Shown here: in pieces, positions 15,516-23,642 of the stretch
Position numbering within the stretch: position 1 is the stretch's first letter
Layout of the letters: each line of letters starts with the position of its first letter
NCBI GenBank assembly: GCA_937912125.1
Contig: CALDOK010000270.1
Coordinates: 1 to 44,456 of the forward strand
DNA length: 44,456 nucleotides
Reading direction: 5' to 3'
DNA from: an uncultured Pseudomonadota bacterium
Lineage (GTDB): Bacteria > Myxococcota_A > UBA796 > JAFGLY01
Program-made: the position numbers and the translations under genes
The notes under the pieces: model-generated
Told to the model about the DNA's origin: nothing
Database searches by the model: none
What the model saw: only the letters and a program-made list of their open reading frames with translations

Positions 15516-16845
15516 CGAGCCTGGCCTTCAGCTCGCCGACGCCGGCGCGGCTGTCGATGCCGGGGTCGATGGTGCGGGCCTTGTCCAGCAGGGCGCGGGC
15601 CTCGTCCAGCCGGCCCTCGTCGGCGTAGATGCCCGCCAGGCCCAGGTACTTGTGGACCTCGATGTTCGGGTTGAGCTCGATGGCCTTCTCGAAGTTGAGC
15701 TTGGCCTGATCCGGGCGGCCCTGGCGCAGGTAGATGAGCCCCAGGCCCTCGTAGGGGCAGGTGCGCTGGTAGCGGGCCGGGTCGTCCCCGGGCATGCGTC
15801 GGCCGTCGGGGGTCTCGGCCACCGAGGGGTCGTGCTTGGTGTCGTTCCAGCCCCAGCAGCGGATGAAGCCGTCGCTGTCCACGCCGCAGCTGTGGTACAG
15901 GCCGGCGTCGATGTCGATGAAGGTGGCGCTCGGGGGATCGGACTCGCCCACGGCGCTGTGGCCCCAGCAGTGCACGCCTCCCTGGGTGGTCAGGCCGCAG
16001 AAGTGGCGGTAGCCCGCGCTGATGTCGGTGAAGCGCAGGGTGCTGGGGTCGGCCCGCTCGGGGCCCACTTCGCCGCTGGGGGGGGGAGGCTTGGCCAGGG
16101 CGGGCTCGGTGGGGGAGGTGGCGGCCTCCGCGGCGCTGCCCCAGCAGGCCACGGTGCCATCCGTCGCCAGGGCGCAGGCGTGGCGCTCGCCGATGTCCAC
16201 CTGCACGAAGCCGGGCTGGCCGGGGGTGTCGGGCATCTCGCTCTCGCTGCCCCAGCAGACGGGGGTGCCGTCTTCGCGCAGGCCGCAGGCGTGGAAGTAG
16301 CCGGCGACGACCGCGGTGAAGGCACCCTGGGGGGGCTCGGCGCTGGCGCTGTCGTTGCCGCCCCAGCAGGCCACATCGCCGCCCTCGCGCACGGCGCAGG
16401 AGAAGTCCCAGCCGGCGCTGACCTGGACGAAGCGTCCCGCGGGAGGGGCGGTGGAGCCCCCCAGATCCGTGCCCCAGCAGGCCAGCAGGCCGTCCACGCC
16501 CAGGGCGCAGACGTGCTGGCCGCCCACGCTCACCTGCTGGAAGGGTCCCGGCGGCGGATCGAGGGGTGTGTCCCCTGCGCCGCCCCAGCAGGCCACGTGA
16601 CCGTCGCCGTGCAGGCCGCAGGTCTGGTATGCCCCGGTGCTGACCTGGATCCAGCCACCTTCGCCGCTGGTAGGCAGGGCCTGCCCCGGCGCCTGCGCGG
16701 GCTGGGGTGTGGCCGCCGGGCCGGTGGCGGTCGGGCTCGCCGCACCCTCACCGGAGGTCGGTGCGGGAGTCGGGGCCGGAGCGCAGGCTGCCAGCAGGAG
16801 CAGGGCCAAGGGGGCGAGGGCGGAGGGGGACGTCGAGGGAGACAT
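15508..16845 (-). CDS. RCC1-propeller lipoprotein with C-terminal TPR module
   Basis: A 445-residue lipoprotein. The start at 16845 gives a hydrophobic signal and lipobox LLAAC (Cys21); a start 12 codons upstream spoils the signal. A Pro/Ala/Thr-rich linker leads to seven RCC1-type repeats (residues ~60-330), each of the form SVGGQHVCALGVDGLLACWG with a Cys near each end. Seven repeats match one complete seven-bladed propeller. The C-terminal ~85 residues are a TPR module beginning TCPYEGLGLIYLRQG and continuing FEKAIELNPNIEVHKYLGLA. The paralog at 32299 has the same two-part layout. Surface propellers usually bind proteins or glycans, and I infer an adhesive or scaffold role on the outer membrane. 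It is divergent (96 bp) from the FGE-fold operon at 16942. Confidence 0.92.
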   Translation of the reverse strand: MSPSTSPSALAPLALLLLAACAPAPTPAPTSGEGAASPTATGPAATPQPAQAPGQALPTSGEGGWIQVSTGAYQTCGLHGDGHVACWGGAGDTPLDPPPGPFQQVSVGGQHVCALGVDGLLACWGTDLGGSTAPPAGRFVQVSAGWDFSCAVREGGDVACWGGNDSASAEPPQGAFTAVVAGYFHACGLREDGTPVCWGSESEMPDTPGQPGFVQVDIGERHACALATDGTVACWGSAAEAATSPTEPALAKPPPPSGEVGPERADPSTLRFTDISAGYRHFCGLTTQGGVHCWGHSAVGESDPPSATFIDIDAGLYHSCGVDSDGFIRCWGWNDTKHDPSVAETPDGRRMPGDDPARYQRTCPYEGLGLIYLRQGRPDQAKLNFEKAIELNPNIEVHKYLGLAGIYADEGRLDEARALLDKARTIDPGIDSRAGVGELKARLEP

Positions 16846-16941
16846 GCCTGGCCCATACCCGCCGCGCCGCCTTCCGGGCAAACCTCTGGGTGGAAGGAGG
16901 CTGGAAGCTGTTAGCTGACCCCTGATGCGGAAGGCTCACCC

Positions 16942-17769
16942 ATGACCCGCGCGCTCCCGATCCTGTGCGCACTGCTGGCCGGTTCCCCGGGCTGCCGGGC
17001 GAGTGGGGTCCAGGTGCAGGACCCGTTCCCCACGGTGCTGCTGCCTGCGGGGAGCTTCAGCATGGGCAGCGATCCGGCACAGCTGGCCCTGGCCGGCTGG
17101 GACCACGCCGAGGAGCAGCCGCGGCACGAGGTGACCATCTCCCGTGCCTTCCTGCTGGGGACCACCGAGATCACCCAGGCCCTGTACCAGCGGGTCACGG
17201 GCACCAACCCCAGCAGCTCGAAGGGACCCGACCAGCCGGTGGAGAAGGTCACCTGGCTGCAGGCGGTGGCCTTCGCCAACCTGCTCAGCGAGCAGCAGGG
17301 GCTCGAGCCCTGCTACCGGGTGGAGGGTGAGCAGGTGGGTTGGCCCCGTGGCGCCGCCTGCACGGGCTACCGGCTGCCCACCGAGGCCGAGTGGGAGTAC
17401 GCGGCCCGCGCCGGGACCGACATGGCCTTCTCGGGCTCCGAGCGCCTCGAGGACGTGGGCTGGTACGAGGGCAACAGCGGCGATCACCCCCACCCGGTGG
17501 GGCAACTGGCCCCCAACGCCTGGGGCCTGTACGACATGAGCGGCAATGTCTGGGAGTGGACCTGGGACTGGTACGATCCGGCCTGGTACGGCGCCTCCCC
17601 GACCCCGCAGCGGGACCCCCAGGGCCCCACCGAGGGCCAGCATCGTGTGCGTCGCGGTGGCTCCTGGCACTACAATGCCGACTTCTCGCGGGTGGCCAAC
17701 CGCCGCCACGAGTGGCCCACCAAGGGCACCAACGTGCTGGGCCTGCGCCTGGCCAGGACGGCCCCGTGA
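16942..17769 (+). CDS. Secreted FGE-sulfatase-fold protein
   Basis: A 275-residue exported protein with a single FGE-sulfatase domain. The N-terminus has a hydrophobic signal ending GSPGC; the lipobox is non-canonical, so cleavage may be by signal peptidase I or II. Family landmarks are the opening LPAGSFSMGSDPAQL, EITQALYQRVTGTNPS, GYRLPTEAEWEYAARAG, WGLYDMSGNVWEWTWDWY, RRGGSWHYNADFSRVANRR and the closing LGLRLAR. The loop after RGGS has no cysteine, so the formylglycine-generating chemistry of true FGE is not expected. It is the first gene of a tight operon; its stop overlaps the GTG of the membrane-protein gene (GTGA, 17766-17769). Confidence 0.92.
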   Translation: MTRALPILCALLAGSPGCRASGVQVQDPFPTVLLPAGSFSMGSDPAQLALAGWDHAEEQPRHEVTISRAFLLGTTEITQALYQRVTGTNPSSSKGPDQPVEKVTWLQAVAFANLLSEQQGLEPCYRVEGEQVGWPRGAACTGYRLPTEAEWEYAARAGTDMAFSGSERLEDVGWYEGNSGDHPHPVGQLAPNAWGLYDMSGNVWEWTWDWYDPAWYGASPTPQRDPQGPTEGQHRVRRGGSWHYNADFSRVANRRHEWPTKGTNVLGLRLARTAP

Positions 17770-20321
17770 GCGCCGCCGCTCCTCGCTGGCGACGGCCGCA
17801 GCAGGCGCTGGTCGGGGCGCTGCTGATCCTGCTCCAGCTGCTCTGCCCGGCGGTGAGGGCCGAGGAACTCAGCTGGGATCTGGCGCTCGAGCCCGGGCAT
17901 GTGGCCCACCTGCGGCTGCTGGACGACCAGGGCCTCGAGCTGGCCGTCTTCCGCTGCGCCGACGGTGTACAGAACGACCTGGTGGGCTGGCGCCCCGACA
18001 CGGACCCCACCCCCGGGCGGGTGCAGGGCAGCGTGGAGCTGTGGCTGTCTCCTGGGACCTACACGGTGCGCGAGGAGCTGCCTGGCGGCGTCCAGGAGCG
18101 GGAGCTGACCGCGGTGACCACCGGCGGCCGTATGCTGCGGGTGCAGCTGAGCGCCGGGGCCCACGGCGTGGTGGCCTGGCAGCGGGACGAACGCCTGGGG
18201 CACAACGCCCTGGCCTGGGCCCCGGCCTTCGGGGGCGGGGTGACCTTCCTGACCATCGGCCCCGGGGCCTGGCGCGCCCACCAGCTGGGGGCGTCCACGC
18301 CGCAGCTGGACGTGCGGGACGACGCCGAGCTGCTGACCTTCCAGGTACCCGGCGACTGGTCGCAGCAGCACCTGCGCGGGCGTCGCCAGGGGGAGCATGC
18401 CTGGCTGGTGCGCCTGGGGCTGCTGCCCGTCACCTTGCTCTTCCTGGGCCTGGGGGCCTGGGGCCTGTGGCGGGCCCGGCGGGCGTCGGGCCTACCCCTG
18501 GCCGTGGGCGTGGCGCTGGCCACGGGGCTGGCGGCCGTCGGGCCGGCGCTGCTCCGGCTGGGCTCGGTGCTGCTGCTCAACGATCCCGCAAACACCGATC
18601 CTCCGGACTCGGTGGCTCAGGTCGCGGCCATCGCCCAGGCTCTGCCCCGCCTGTCGGACATCAGCGCCAGCTTCGGCTTCCCCGAGGGGGCGTCGTGGGT
18701 GGCCAACGGGCCGTCGTGGCTGGGCTACCTGCTGCCGGCGGCGCTCACCTGGGTGAGCGGCCCCCTGGTGGGCCACAACCTGGGCGTGGGGCTGCACCTG
18801 GCGCTGCTCGCGCTGGCGGCCTGGGCCCTGGCTCGCAGCCTGGGTGCCGGCCCCCGGGTGGCCCTGCTGGCGGGGGTGGCCCCCTGCCTGGCGGCGTCCA
18901 TGCTCGACGAGCTGGACCAGCTCAGCATCGACCGCTCCACCTTCTTCCTGGTGCCCATCTTCTTCCTGTGCCTGCACCGGGCGGCCCAGGAGCGGGGCTG
19001 GCGCTGGCCCCTGGCCGCGGGGGCCGCCCTGGCTGCGGTGTTCTACGGCCAGGTCCACTACGGGCTCTACCTCTGCGCGGCCGCGCCCCTGCTGGTGCTG
19101 CCCCGGTTGGTGGGCGCGAGCCCTCACCTGCGCTTGGCCCGCATGGCCCTGGTGGGCGTGGTGGCGCTTCTCATCATGGCGCCGGGCCTGCACCTGCTGC
19201 TGGCCGGCACCGCCGACACCCCCTACCAGCAAGACCAGGCCACCCTGCGCACCACCGCCGCCGACCTCTGGCATCCGGTGGACGCCCGGGAGGTCAGCGA
19301 GTTCATCCGCAACAACGACCCTAAGTACCGGGGCGGTGCCGAGCCCCCCATGGGCACGCCCAAGGATCGGCTGCTCACGGCTGTGTCCCGGTCCCTCACC
19401 GTGCGCGCGGTGGTCGAGCCCTACAAGCTGCTGCCCGGGGGCGGGCTGTACTGGGGGCTGGTGCTGCTGGCCATCGTGGCGGCGCGGCGGCGCTCCCGGG
19501 CCCTGCTCGCTACCCTGGACGTGGCCGTGCTGCTGCTGTTCGCCCTGGGCCCCCTGGCCCGCACCGGGCCGACCTCAGTCAGCGTGCCCCTGCCCTACTA
19601 CCTGGACTTCCTGTTCGTCCCCGGCTTCGAGCAGCTCAAGCAGCTGAACCGCTACCTGGTGATGGCCCTGAGCATCTCGGCCGTGCCCCTGGCCCTGGGG
19701 GTGCAGGGCGTGGTGGAGCGAGCCGGTGAGCGCCTGGCCTGGCTGCGCTCCCGCTGGGCGCTGGCGCTGGGCGCGGTGGCCGCCTGCGGCCTGGCCCTGA
19801 CCCTGGATGCCGTGCACGTGCAGGTGGTGCAGCTGCTGTCCATGGGCGCCCCCGGCGCCAACCTGCCCATGGTGCAGCTGTCCGTGGAGCTTCCCGAGGT
19901 CCAGCCGCAGCAGGCCCCCGCGGCCTTGGCCGGGCTGGGGCCCGGCAGCGCCCTGGCCCTGCCGGTGGAGCACCCCATCTCCCCAGCCGTGTCCATCAGC
20001 GCCATGCAGGCTGGGCTGCGCTTGGTGAACGAGGCTCCCTTTGGAAGCAGCAGCCAGGGCGGCAGCTACTGGTTCGAGACCAACGCATTGCTGAACCAGG
20101 CGGTGCTGAGCGCCGGCTCCGCCCGGGCTGGCCAGGTGCTGTCCCTGGAGGACCCGGAGCGGTCCCTGCGGGATCTGCGCGCCAACGAGCTGCGCTACGT
20201 GGTGCTGTTCCGGGATCGGCTGCTGGGGCCCGAGCTGTCCGCCCCCGCCGAGGCCGTGCTGGACGCCCACCTGACGCGGGTGGCGGACGACGGCAGCGTC
20301 GCCGTGTGGGAGGTCCCATGA
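17766..20321 (+). CDS. GT-C-like polytopic membrane protein with N-terminal periplasmic domain (paralog 2)
   Basis: An 851-residue membrane protein translated from a GTG overlapping the upstream stop. Uniquely among its paralogs it starts with a signal-like helix (LVGALLILLQLLCPAVRA) and a ~200-residue beta-rich extracytoplasmic domain with YTVREELPGG and DVRDDAELLTFQVPG, before the first of about ten further membrane segments. Mid-protein features fit the GT-C layout (a short loop with NLGVGLHLALLALAAWALAR, then SMLDELDQLSIDRST). The soluble C-terminal part includes GSALALPVEHPIS and ELRYVVLFRDRL, comparable to the YVVLHRDQL seen in the paralog at 6740. The next gene, a methyltransferase lipoprotein, begins inside its stop (ATGA, 20318-20321), mirroring the fusion at 12744. 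Confidence 0.9.
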   Translation: MSAAAPRWRRPQQALVGALLILLQLLCPAVRAEELSWDLALEPGHVAHLRLLDDQGLELAVFRCADGVQNDLVGWRPDTDPTPGRVQGSVELWLSPGTYTVREELPGGVQERELTAVTTGGRMLRVQLSAGAHGVVAWQRDERLGHNALAWAPAFGGGVTFLTIGPGAWRAHQLGASTPQLDVRDDAELLTFQVPGDWSQQHLRGRRQGEHAWLVRLGLLPVTLLFLGLGAWGLWRARRASGLPLAVGVALATGLAAVGPALLRLGSVLLLNDPANTDPPDSVAQVAAIAQALPRLSDISASFGFPEGASWVANGPSWLGYLLPAALTWVSGPLVGHNLGVGLHLALLALAAWALARSLGAGPRVALLAGVAPCLAASMLDELDQLSIDRSTFFLVPIFFLCLHRAAQERGWRWPLAAGAALAAVFYGQVHYGLYLCAAAPLLVLPRLVGASPHLRLARMALVGVVALLIMAPGLHLLLAGTADTPYQQDQATLRTTAADLWHPVDAREVSEFIRNNDPKYRGGAEPPMGTPKDRLLTAVSRSLTVRAVVEPYKLLPGGGLYWGLVLLAIVAARRRSRALLATLDVAVLLLFALGPLARTGPTSVSVPLPYYLDFLFVPGFEQLKQLNRYLVMALSISAVPLALGVQGVVERAGERLAWLRSRWALALGAVAACGLALTLDAVHVQVVQLLSMGAPGANLPMVQLSVELPEVQPQQAPAALAGLGPGSALALPVEHPISPAVSISAMQAGLRLVNEAPFGSSSQGGSYWFETNALLNQAVLSAGSARAGQVLSLEDPERSLRDLRANELRYVVLFRDRLLGPELSAPAEAVLDAHLTRVADDGSVAVWEVP

Positions 20322-21211
20322 TCCATCGCAGCCCGGTCCTGGCCTGCGCGTTGTTGCTGGCTTGCGGCGGCCCCGCCCAGGAGCCCGGCGCCCCCGTCCA
20401 GCCCGCGGTGGCTCCGGTGCCCCGTTCCGACGCCCCGCCTCCGGTGATGCGGCCGGGCGAGCGGCCTCCCCCGGGTCACCCCCCCGAGCATCAGGGGGCT
20501 GCCGCCGATGAGCGCCCACCGCCTTCGGTGCTCGACGCCGGTCCCCATCCCTTCGGGGAGATCCTCGGGATCGATCCCAGCCTGGCGGTGCAGCCCGACT
20601 CTCCGGATCTGGACTACCCGCTGGACAAGCTGTGGCGCATGGCGGGCTCGGCCCGGGACGTCAACCGCAAGCCCGCTGAGGTCATGGCCTTGCTGAAGCT
20701 CCAGGAGGGCGACGTGGTGGCCGACGTGGGTGCGGGCTCCGGCTACCACACCTGGCACCTCAGCCGGGCGGTGGGTGCCACGGGCGAGGTGTGGGCCAGC
20801 GAGATCCTGCTGGACAGCCTGGAGTTCATGCGGATGCGGCTGGGCGAGGAGCCTCCGCCCCATCCCAACATCCACCTGTTGCTGCACGACCGCCGCGACC
20901 TGCTGCTGCCCGAGTCGAGCATCGACCTGGCCTTGCTGGTCAACGTGCACTTCTTCGCCTACCCGGTGGGCCCACCCATGAAGGACCAGAGCCTCGAGGC
21001 CGTGGTGCGCTTCTACCGCTCCATCCACCGGGCCCTCGAGCCCGGGGGCCGCATGGCGATCCTCGAGCGCGAGGCCAACTTCGAGCGGATGCCCCAGGGC
21101 AGCATCACCGCGGAGCAGATCGCCGAGCAGCTGGGCCAGGCGGGCTTCGTGCTGAAGGAGCAGCATCGGGTGGTGGACGGCGAGTACTTCCTGGTGTTCG
21201 CGGCGGAGTGA
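20318..21211 (+). CDS. Lipoprotein class I SAM-dependent methyltransferase
   Basis: A 297-residue protein with a clear lipoprotein signal (ACALLLACGG, Cys16) followed by a Pro-rich linker containing PPPVMRPGERPPPG. The catalytic domain (about 90-297) is a class I Rossmann methyltransferase: RKPAEVMALLKLQEGDVVAD, then VGAGSGYHTWHLSRAVG at ~135, an acidic residue after the second strand (EVWASEI), and RALEPGGRMAILERE. The wording resembles the predicted methyltransferases of the COG4798 type, which from memory often carry signal peptides. The signal places the enzyme outside the cytoplasm, where S-adenosylmethionine is not known to be freely available. It is translationally coupled (ATGA) to the membrane protein upstream and ends the operon. 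A long palindrome starts a few bases after the stop. Confidence 0.92.
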   Translation: MIHRSPVLACALLLACGGPAQEPGAPVQPAVAPVPRSDAPPPVMRPGERPPPGHPPEHQGAAADERPPPSVLDAGPHPFGEILGIDPSLAVQPDSPDLDYPLDKLWRMAGSARDVNRKPAEVMALLKLQEGDVVADVGAGSGYHTWHLSRAVGATGEVWASEILLDSLEFMRMRLGEEPPPHPNIHLLLHDRRDLLLPESSIDLALLVNVHFFAYPVGPPMKDQSLEAVVRFYRSIHRALEPGGRMAILEREANFERMPQGSITAEQIAEQLGQAGFVLKEQHRVVDGEYFLVFAAE

Positions 21212-21217
21212 CCCTTC

Positions 21218-21378
21218 ATGCCGTCTGACATTGATTCGGCTCGGCCCTCGCCGGCCGAGCACCCCGCTGTCGACGCTTCGGATCCTTGACGTGACTCGCC
21301 ACGCCTGCGGCTCCTCATCGCCGACAGCGGGTCGCTCTTCTCGGCGATCATCCGAGCCGAATCTGCGTCAGCCGGTAT
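21218..21378. repeat. Long imperfect palindrome, ~160 bp
   Basis: The whole stretch folds on itself around a centre near 21298. Matching arms on nearly one register are CCGTCTGAC (21221-21229) with GTCAGCCGG (21367-21375), one mismatch; GATTCGGCTCGG (21233-21244) with CCGAGCCGAATC (21352-21363), perfect; TCGCCG (21248-21253) with CGGCGA (21342-21347); and CCCGCTGTCG (21263-21272) with CGACAGCGGG (21322-21331), perfect. Weaker pairing continues toward the loop. It begins seven bases after the methyltransferase stop and ends just before the 63-bp repeats. It could be a terminator, a structured RNA, or a MITE-like insertion; I see no target-site duplication by eye. Confidence 0.8.
21239..21260. 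terminator. 8-bp GC-rich hairpin after the 16942-21211 operon
   Basis: GCTCGGCC (21239-21246) and GGCCGAGC (21253-21260) form a perfect 8-bp stem with a 6-base loop, 28 bp past the operon's last stop. No T-run follows. It is mutually exclusive with the long palindrome, whose left arm uses the same bases, so the region could fold in two alternative ways. Confidence 0.45.
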
Positions 21379-21412
21379 CAGGCCGTGGGCTCGGGGCTCT
21401 CCCGGCCTTCGG

Positions 21413-21631
21413 GGTGACGACCGGCGGCCCGCATCACCAGGAACCCTGTGGGTGCCGGGCACTCCCGGTCTTCGAGGTGACTCTCGGCGGCCCGCATCAC
21501 CAGGAACCCTGTGGGTGCCGGGCACTCCCGGCCTTCGTGGTGACGAACGGCGGTTCGCATCGCCAGGAACCCCCTGGGTGCTGGGCACTCCCGGCCCTCG
21601 TGGTGACGCCCGGCGGCCTGCGTCACATCGA
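21413..21631. repeat. 63-bp tandem repeat array B (three full units plus a partial)
   Basis: Units begin at 21413, 21476, 21539 and 21602 (last one partial), with a decayed half-unit before the first. They share the period and the core GGTGAC...CGGCGG...GCATCACCAGGAACCC of the array at 1-177 but differ at about a fifth of positions. Each holds a perfect or near-perfect GTGCCGGGCAC dyad and a GGTGA/TCACC pair. The array lies between convergent genes (ending at 21211 and 21680). Units are contiguous, with no spacers. Confidence 0.9.
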
Positions 21632-21679
21632 ATGCGGCGAGGGCGCCCACGGGGCTCTCGTGCGCCTCTGGTGCCAGCG

Positions 21680-22714
21680 TCAGGGCCGCCCGGTGCGTGC
21701 CAGGCGCATGCCGCAGTTGCCGCTGCTGCTCTCGGAGGGGTCGCGGCGGCGCTTGGCCGAGCGCACGGTGCGCGGCGGATCGTCCCAGGCGCCCCCGCGG
21801 GTGGCGCGGTTGCCCTCGCCGGCGCCCCAGGGGTCCACGGCGCTGCCGGCGTACTCCTGGTAGGCGTCATGGCACCACTCCCAGACGTTGCCGGCGCTGT
21901 CGTGCAGCCCCCAGGCGTTGCTCGCCAGCAGCCCCGTGGCGCGGGTGCCGGCGTCGCTGCTGCCGCAGTACAGGGCCTGGTCGTCCAGCAGGCTGCCGTC
22001 GTCCAGGGTCAGCGAGCCGTCGCAGAGCTCGGCCGTGCCGGCCGGCAGGTTGCCCCCCGCGGGGAAGGCGTCCGCCCCCCCTGCGCGGGCCGCGTACTCC
22101 CACTCGGCCTCGGTGGGCAGGCGGTAGCCCGGGCAGGCGTAGGGGCTGGCCCAGGCGGGGTCCAGGGCGCAGGCCACGCCGCCGCCGGAGCCGGTGCAGG
22201 CGTAGCAGGGGGCCACGCCCATGGCGCTGGAGACGGCGTTGGCCAGGGCCGCGGCCTCGTGCCAGCTGATGTTCTCCACGGGGCAGGCGGCGCAGCCGCT
22301 GTACCAGGAAGGCTGGTAGCCCATCAGGGCCCGGAACTGGTCCTGGGTGAGCTCGTGGGAGCCCACCAAGAAGTCCTGGCTGAGGGTGACCTGGTGCCGG
22401 GCTTCGTCCTCGTAGCGACCCTCTTCGTCGCTGGGGCTGCCCATCTGGAAGCTGCCGGCGCAGGCCTGGACCATGGGGATGCCCTGGTGCTCCGAGGCCG
22501 CCCCCGGGGCGCAGGGGACGTCGGTGTCGGCGTCGCTGTCCGCATCGCTGTCCGCATCGCTGTCGGCATCGGCATCGGCATCGGCGTCGGCGTCGGCATC
22601 GGCGTCGCTGTCTGCGTCCCCTTCTACAGGCGGCGCGCTGTCGTCCGGGGCGTCGTCGCCGCAGGCCAGCAGCAGGGCGGCCGCGAGCATCAGGGCGCAG
22701 GGCAGCGGGCGCAT
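21680..22714 (-). CDS. FGE-sulfatase-fold lipoprotein with Asp-Ala/Ser linker
   Basis: A 344-residue lipoprotein (lipobox LLLAC, Cys18) in which a spacer of about 33 residues of alternating Asp with Ala, Ser or Thr (residues ~33-65) separates the anchor from one FGE-sulfatase domain. Domain landmarks: ACAGSFQMGSPSDEEG, HELTQDQFRALMGY, PGYRLPTEAEWEYAARAG, WGLHDSAGNVWEW, TRGGAWDDPPRTVRSAKRR and CGMRLAR. No Cys pair follows the RGG loop, so FGE catalysis is not expected. The additional cysteines (SGCAACP, APCYACTG) may form disulfides. It is the last gene of a seven-gene minus-strand operon, 19 bp after the related gene at 22734. The acidic linker is shared with the lipoprotein at 44191 and is typical of spacers lifting a domain off the outer membrane. 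Confidence 0.93.
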   Translation of the reverse strand: MRPLPCALMLAAALLLACGDDAPDDSAPPVEGDADSDADADADADADADADSDADSDADSDADTDVPCAPGAASEHQGIPMVQACAGSFQMGSPSDEEGRYEDEARHQVTLSQDFLVGSHELTQDQFRALMGYQPSWYSGCAACPVENISWHEAAALANAVSSAMGVAPCYACTGSGGGVACALDPAWASPYACPGYRLPTEAEWEYAARAGGADAFPAGGNLPAGTAELCDGSLTLDDGSLLDDQALYCGSSDAGTRATGLLASNAWGLHDSAGNVWEWCHDAYQEYAGSAVDPWGAGEGNRATRGGAWDDPPRTVRSAKRRRDPSESSSGNCGMRLARTGRP

Positions 22715-22733
22715 GGCGGCTCCGGGGTCGGGT

Positions 22734-23621
22734 TCAGAGGCTCCGCGCGATGCGGAAGCCCTGGCCGTGGCAGTGCAGGGTGGGGGGATGCATGCGGCGC
22801 GGCGCGATGCGGGTGTCCTTGGCCGGGACCACCCAGGAGCCCCCGCGGGTGATGCGGTCGCGGCCGGCGGGGGGGCCCGTGGGGTCGTCGACCGGGCCGT
22901 CGGGGTAGGGGGCGTACCAGTCCCAGACCCACTCCCAGACGTTGCCGTTCATGTCGTACAGGCCCCAAGCGTTGGGCTGCTTGCCGGCCACCGGGTGGGT
23001 GTTGTTGCCGGCGTTGCCCTTGTACCAGGCCACGCTCTCGGGGGTGTGCGCGCTGGCGTAGGGGCTGTCGCCGCCCGCTCGGGCCGCGTACTCCCACTCG
23101 GCCTCGGTGGGCAGGCGGTAGCCGTCGGCCTCGGGCAGCCAGATGATCTCCATGAACGCCAAGGGATCAGCGCCCCCCAGCTGGGCCACGGACTGTACTA
23201 GGGGGCGCCCGCTCCCTCCGGCGGCCAGCGGCTCGAAGCGGTAGGCGGGCGCGAGGCCCTCGGCCTGGCTCAGGGCGTTGCAGAAGCGGACGGCATCGAA
23301 CCAGCTGACCTCTTCGATGGGGTGGCGGGCGGCGCCTTGCAGCTGGGCGAAGGACGCGGGGTTGGTGCCGGTGATGGCTTGGTACAGCTCCTGGGTGACC
23401 TCGGTGGCGCTGATGGAGTAGGGCCGGGTGAGGGTGACGGGGTGCAGGGTCTCGTCGGGGTCACGGCCGGCCTGATCCGGGGGGCTGCCCATCTGGAAGC
23501 TGCCGGGGGTGATGGGCACCATGGTGAAGCCGAAGGGCGCCAGCGCGGCGCCGGCCCGGGAGCGGGGGCCGCCGCAGGCCAGCAGCACGATGGGGACGAT
23601 GGCGGCGAGGGGACGGCGCAT
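22734..23621 (-). CDS. FGE-sulfatase-fold lipoprotein
   Basis: A 295-residue lipoprotein starting at the ATG at 23621 (MRRPLAAIVPIVLLAC, Cys16). An alternative ATG six codons upstream, at 23639, lies three bases after the preceding gene's stop; neither has a strong ribosome-binding site. One FGE-sulfatase domain: PITPGSFQMGSPPDQAGRDP, TEVTQELYQAITGTNP, IEEVSWFDAVRFCNALSQ, GYRLPTEAEWEYAARAGG, NAWGLYDMNGNVWEWVWDWY, TRGGSWVVPAKDTRIAPRR and GFRIAR. The RGGS loop has no Cys, as in the other single-domain members here. It sits between the TPR lipoprotein gene (21 bp upstream) and the acidic-linker paralog (19 bp downstream), and is closest in layout to the protein at 16942. Confidence 0.92.
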   Translation of the reverse strand: MRRPLAAIVPIVLLACGGPRSRAGAALAPFGFTMVPITPGSFQMGSPPDQAGRDPDETLHPVTLTRPYSISATEVTQELYQAITGTNPASFAQLQGAARHPIEEVSWFDAVRFCNALSQAEGLAPAYRFEPLAAGGSGRPLVQSVAQLGGADPLAFMEIIWLPEADGYRLPTEAEWEYAARAGGDSPYASAHTPESVAWYKGNAGNNTHPVAGKQPNAWGLYDMNGNVWEWVWDWYAPYPDGPVDDPTGPPAGRDRITRGGSWVVPAKDTRIAPRRMHPPTLHCHGQGFRIARSL

Positions 23622-23642
23622 GGGGAGATGGTATCCCATGGG

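Larger units (their letters stand above)
21212..21679. other. Convergent intergenic region
   Basis: At 468 bp this is the longest stretch without a gene. It holds the long palindrome (21218-21378) and repeat array B (21413-21631). I see no credible start or coding signal in it; frames crossing it stay open because the repeat period is a multiple of three and the sequence is G/C-rich. Confidence 0.75.

Noticed and set aside
15508..16845. Eukaryote-like RCC1 exchange factor or recent transfer from a eukaryote
   Set aside because: Bacterial RCC1-repeat lipoproteins are common in this group, and the signal peptide, GC content and TPR tail match the neighbours.
16942..21211. Standard exopolysaccharide or O-antigen operon
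   Set aside because: No nucleotide-sugar enzyme, cytoplasmic glycosyltransferase, flippase, polymerase or ABC exporter is recognisable here or elsewhere in the window.
21231..21863. Coding gene through repeat array B
   Set aside because: It crosses the palindrome and the repeats and ends antisense to the FGE-fold gene; low-complexity composition and no family similarity.
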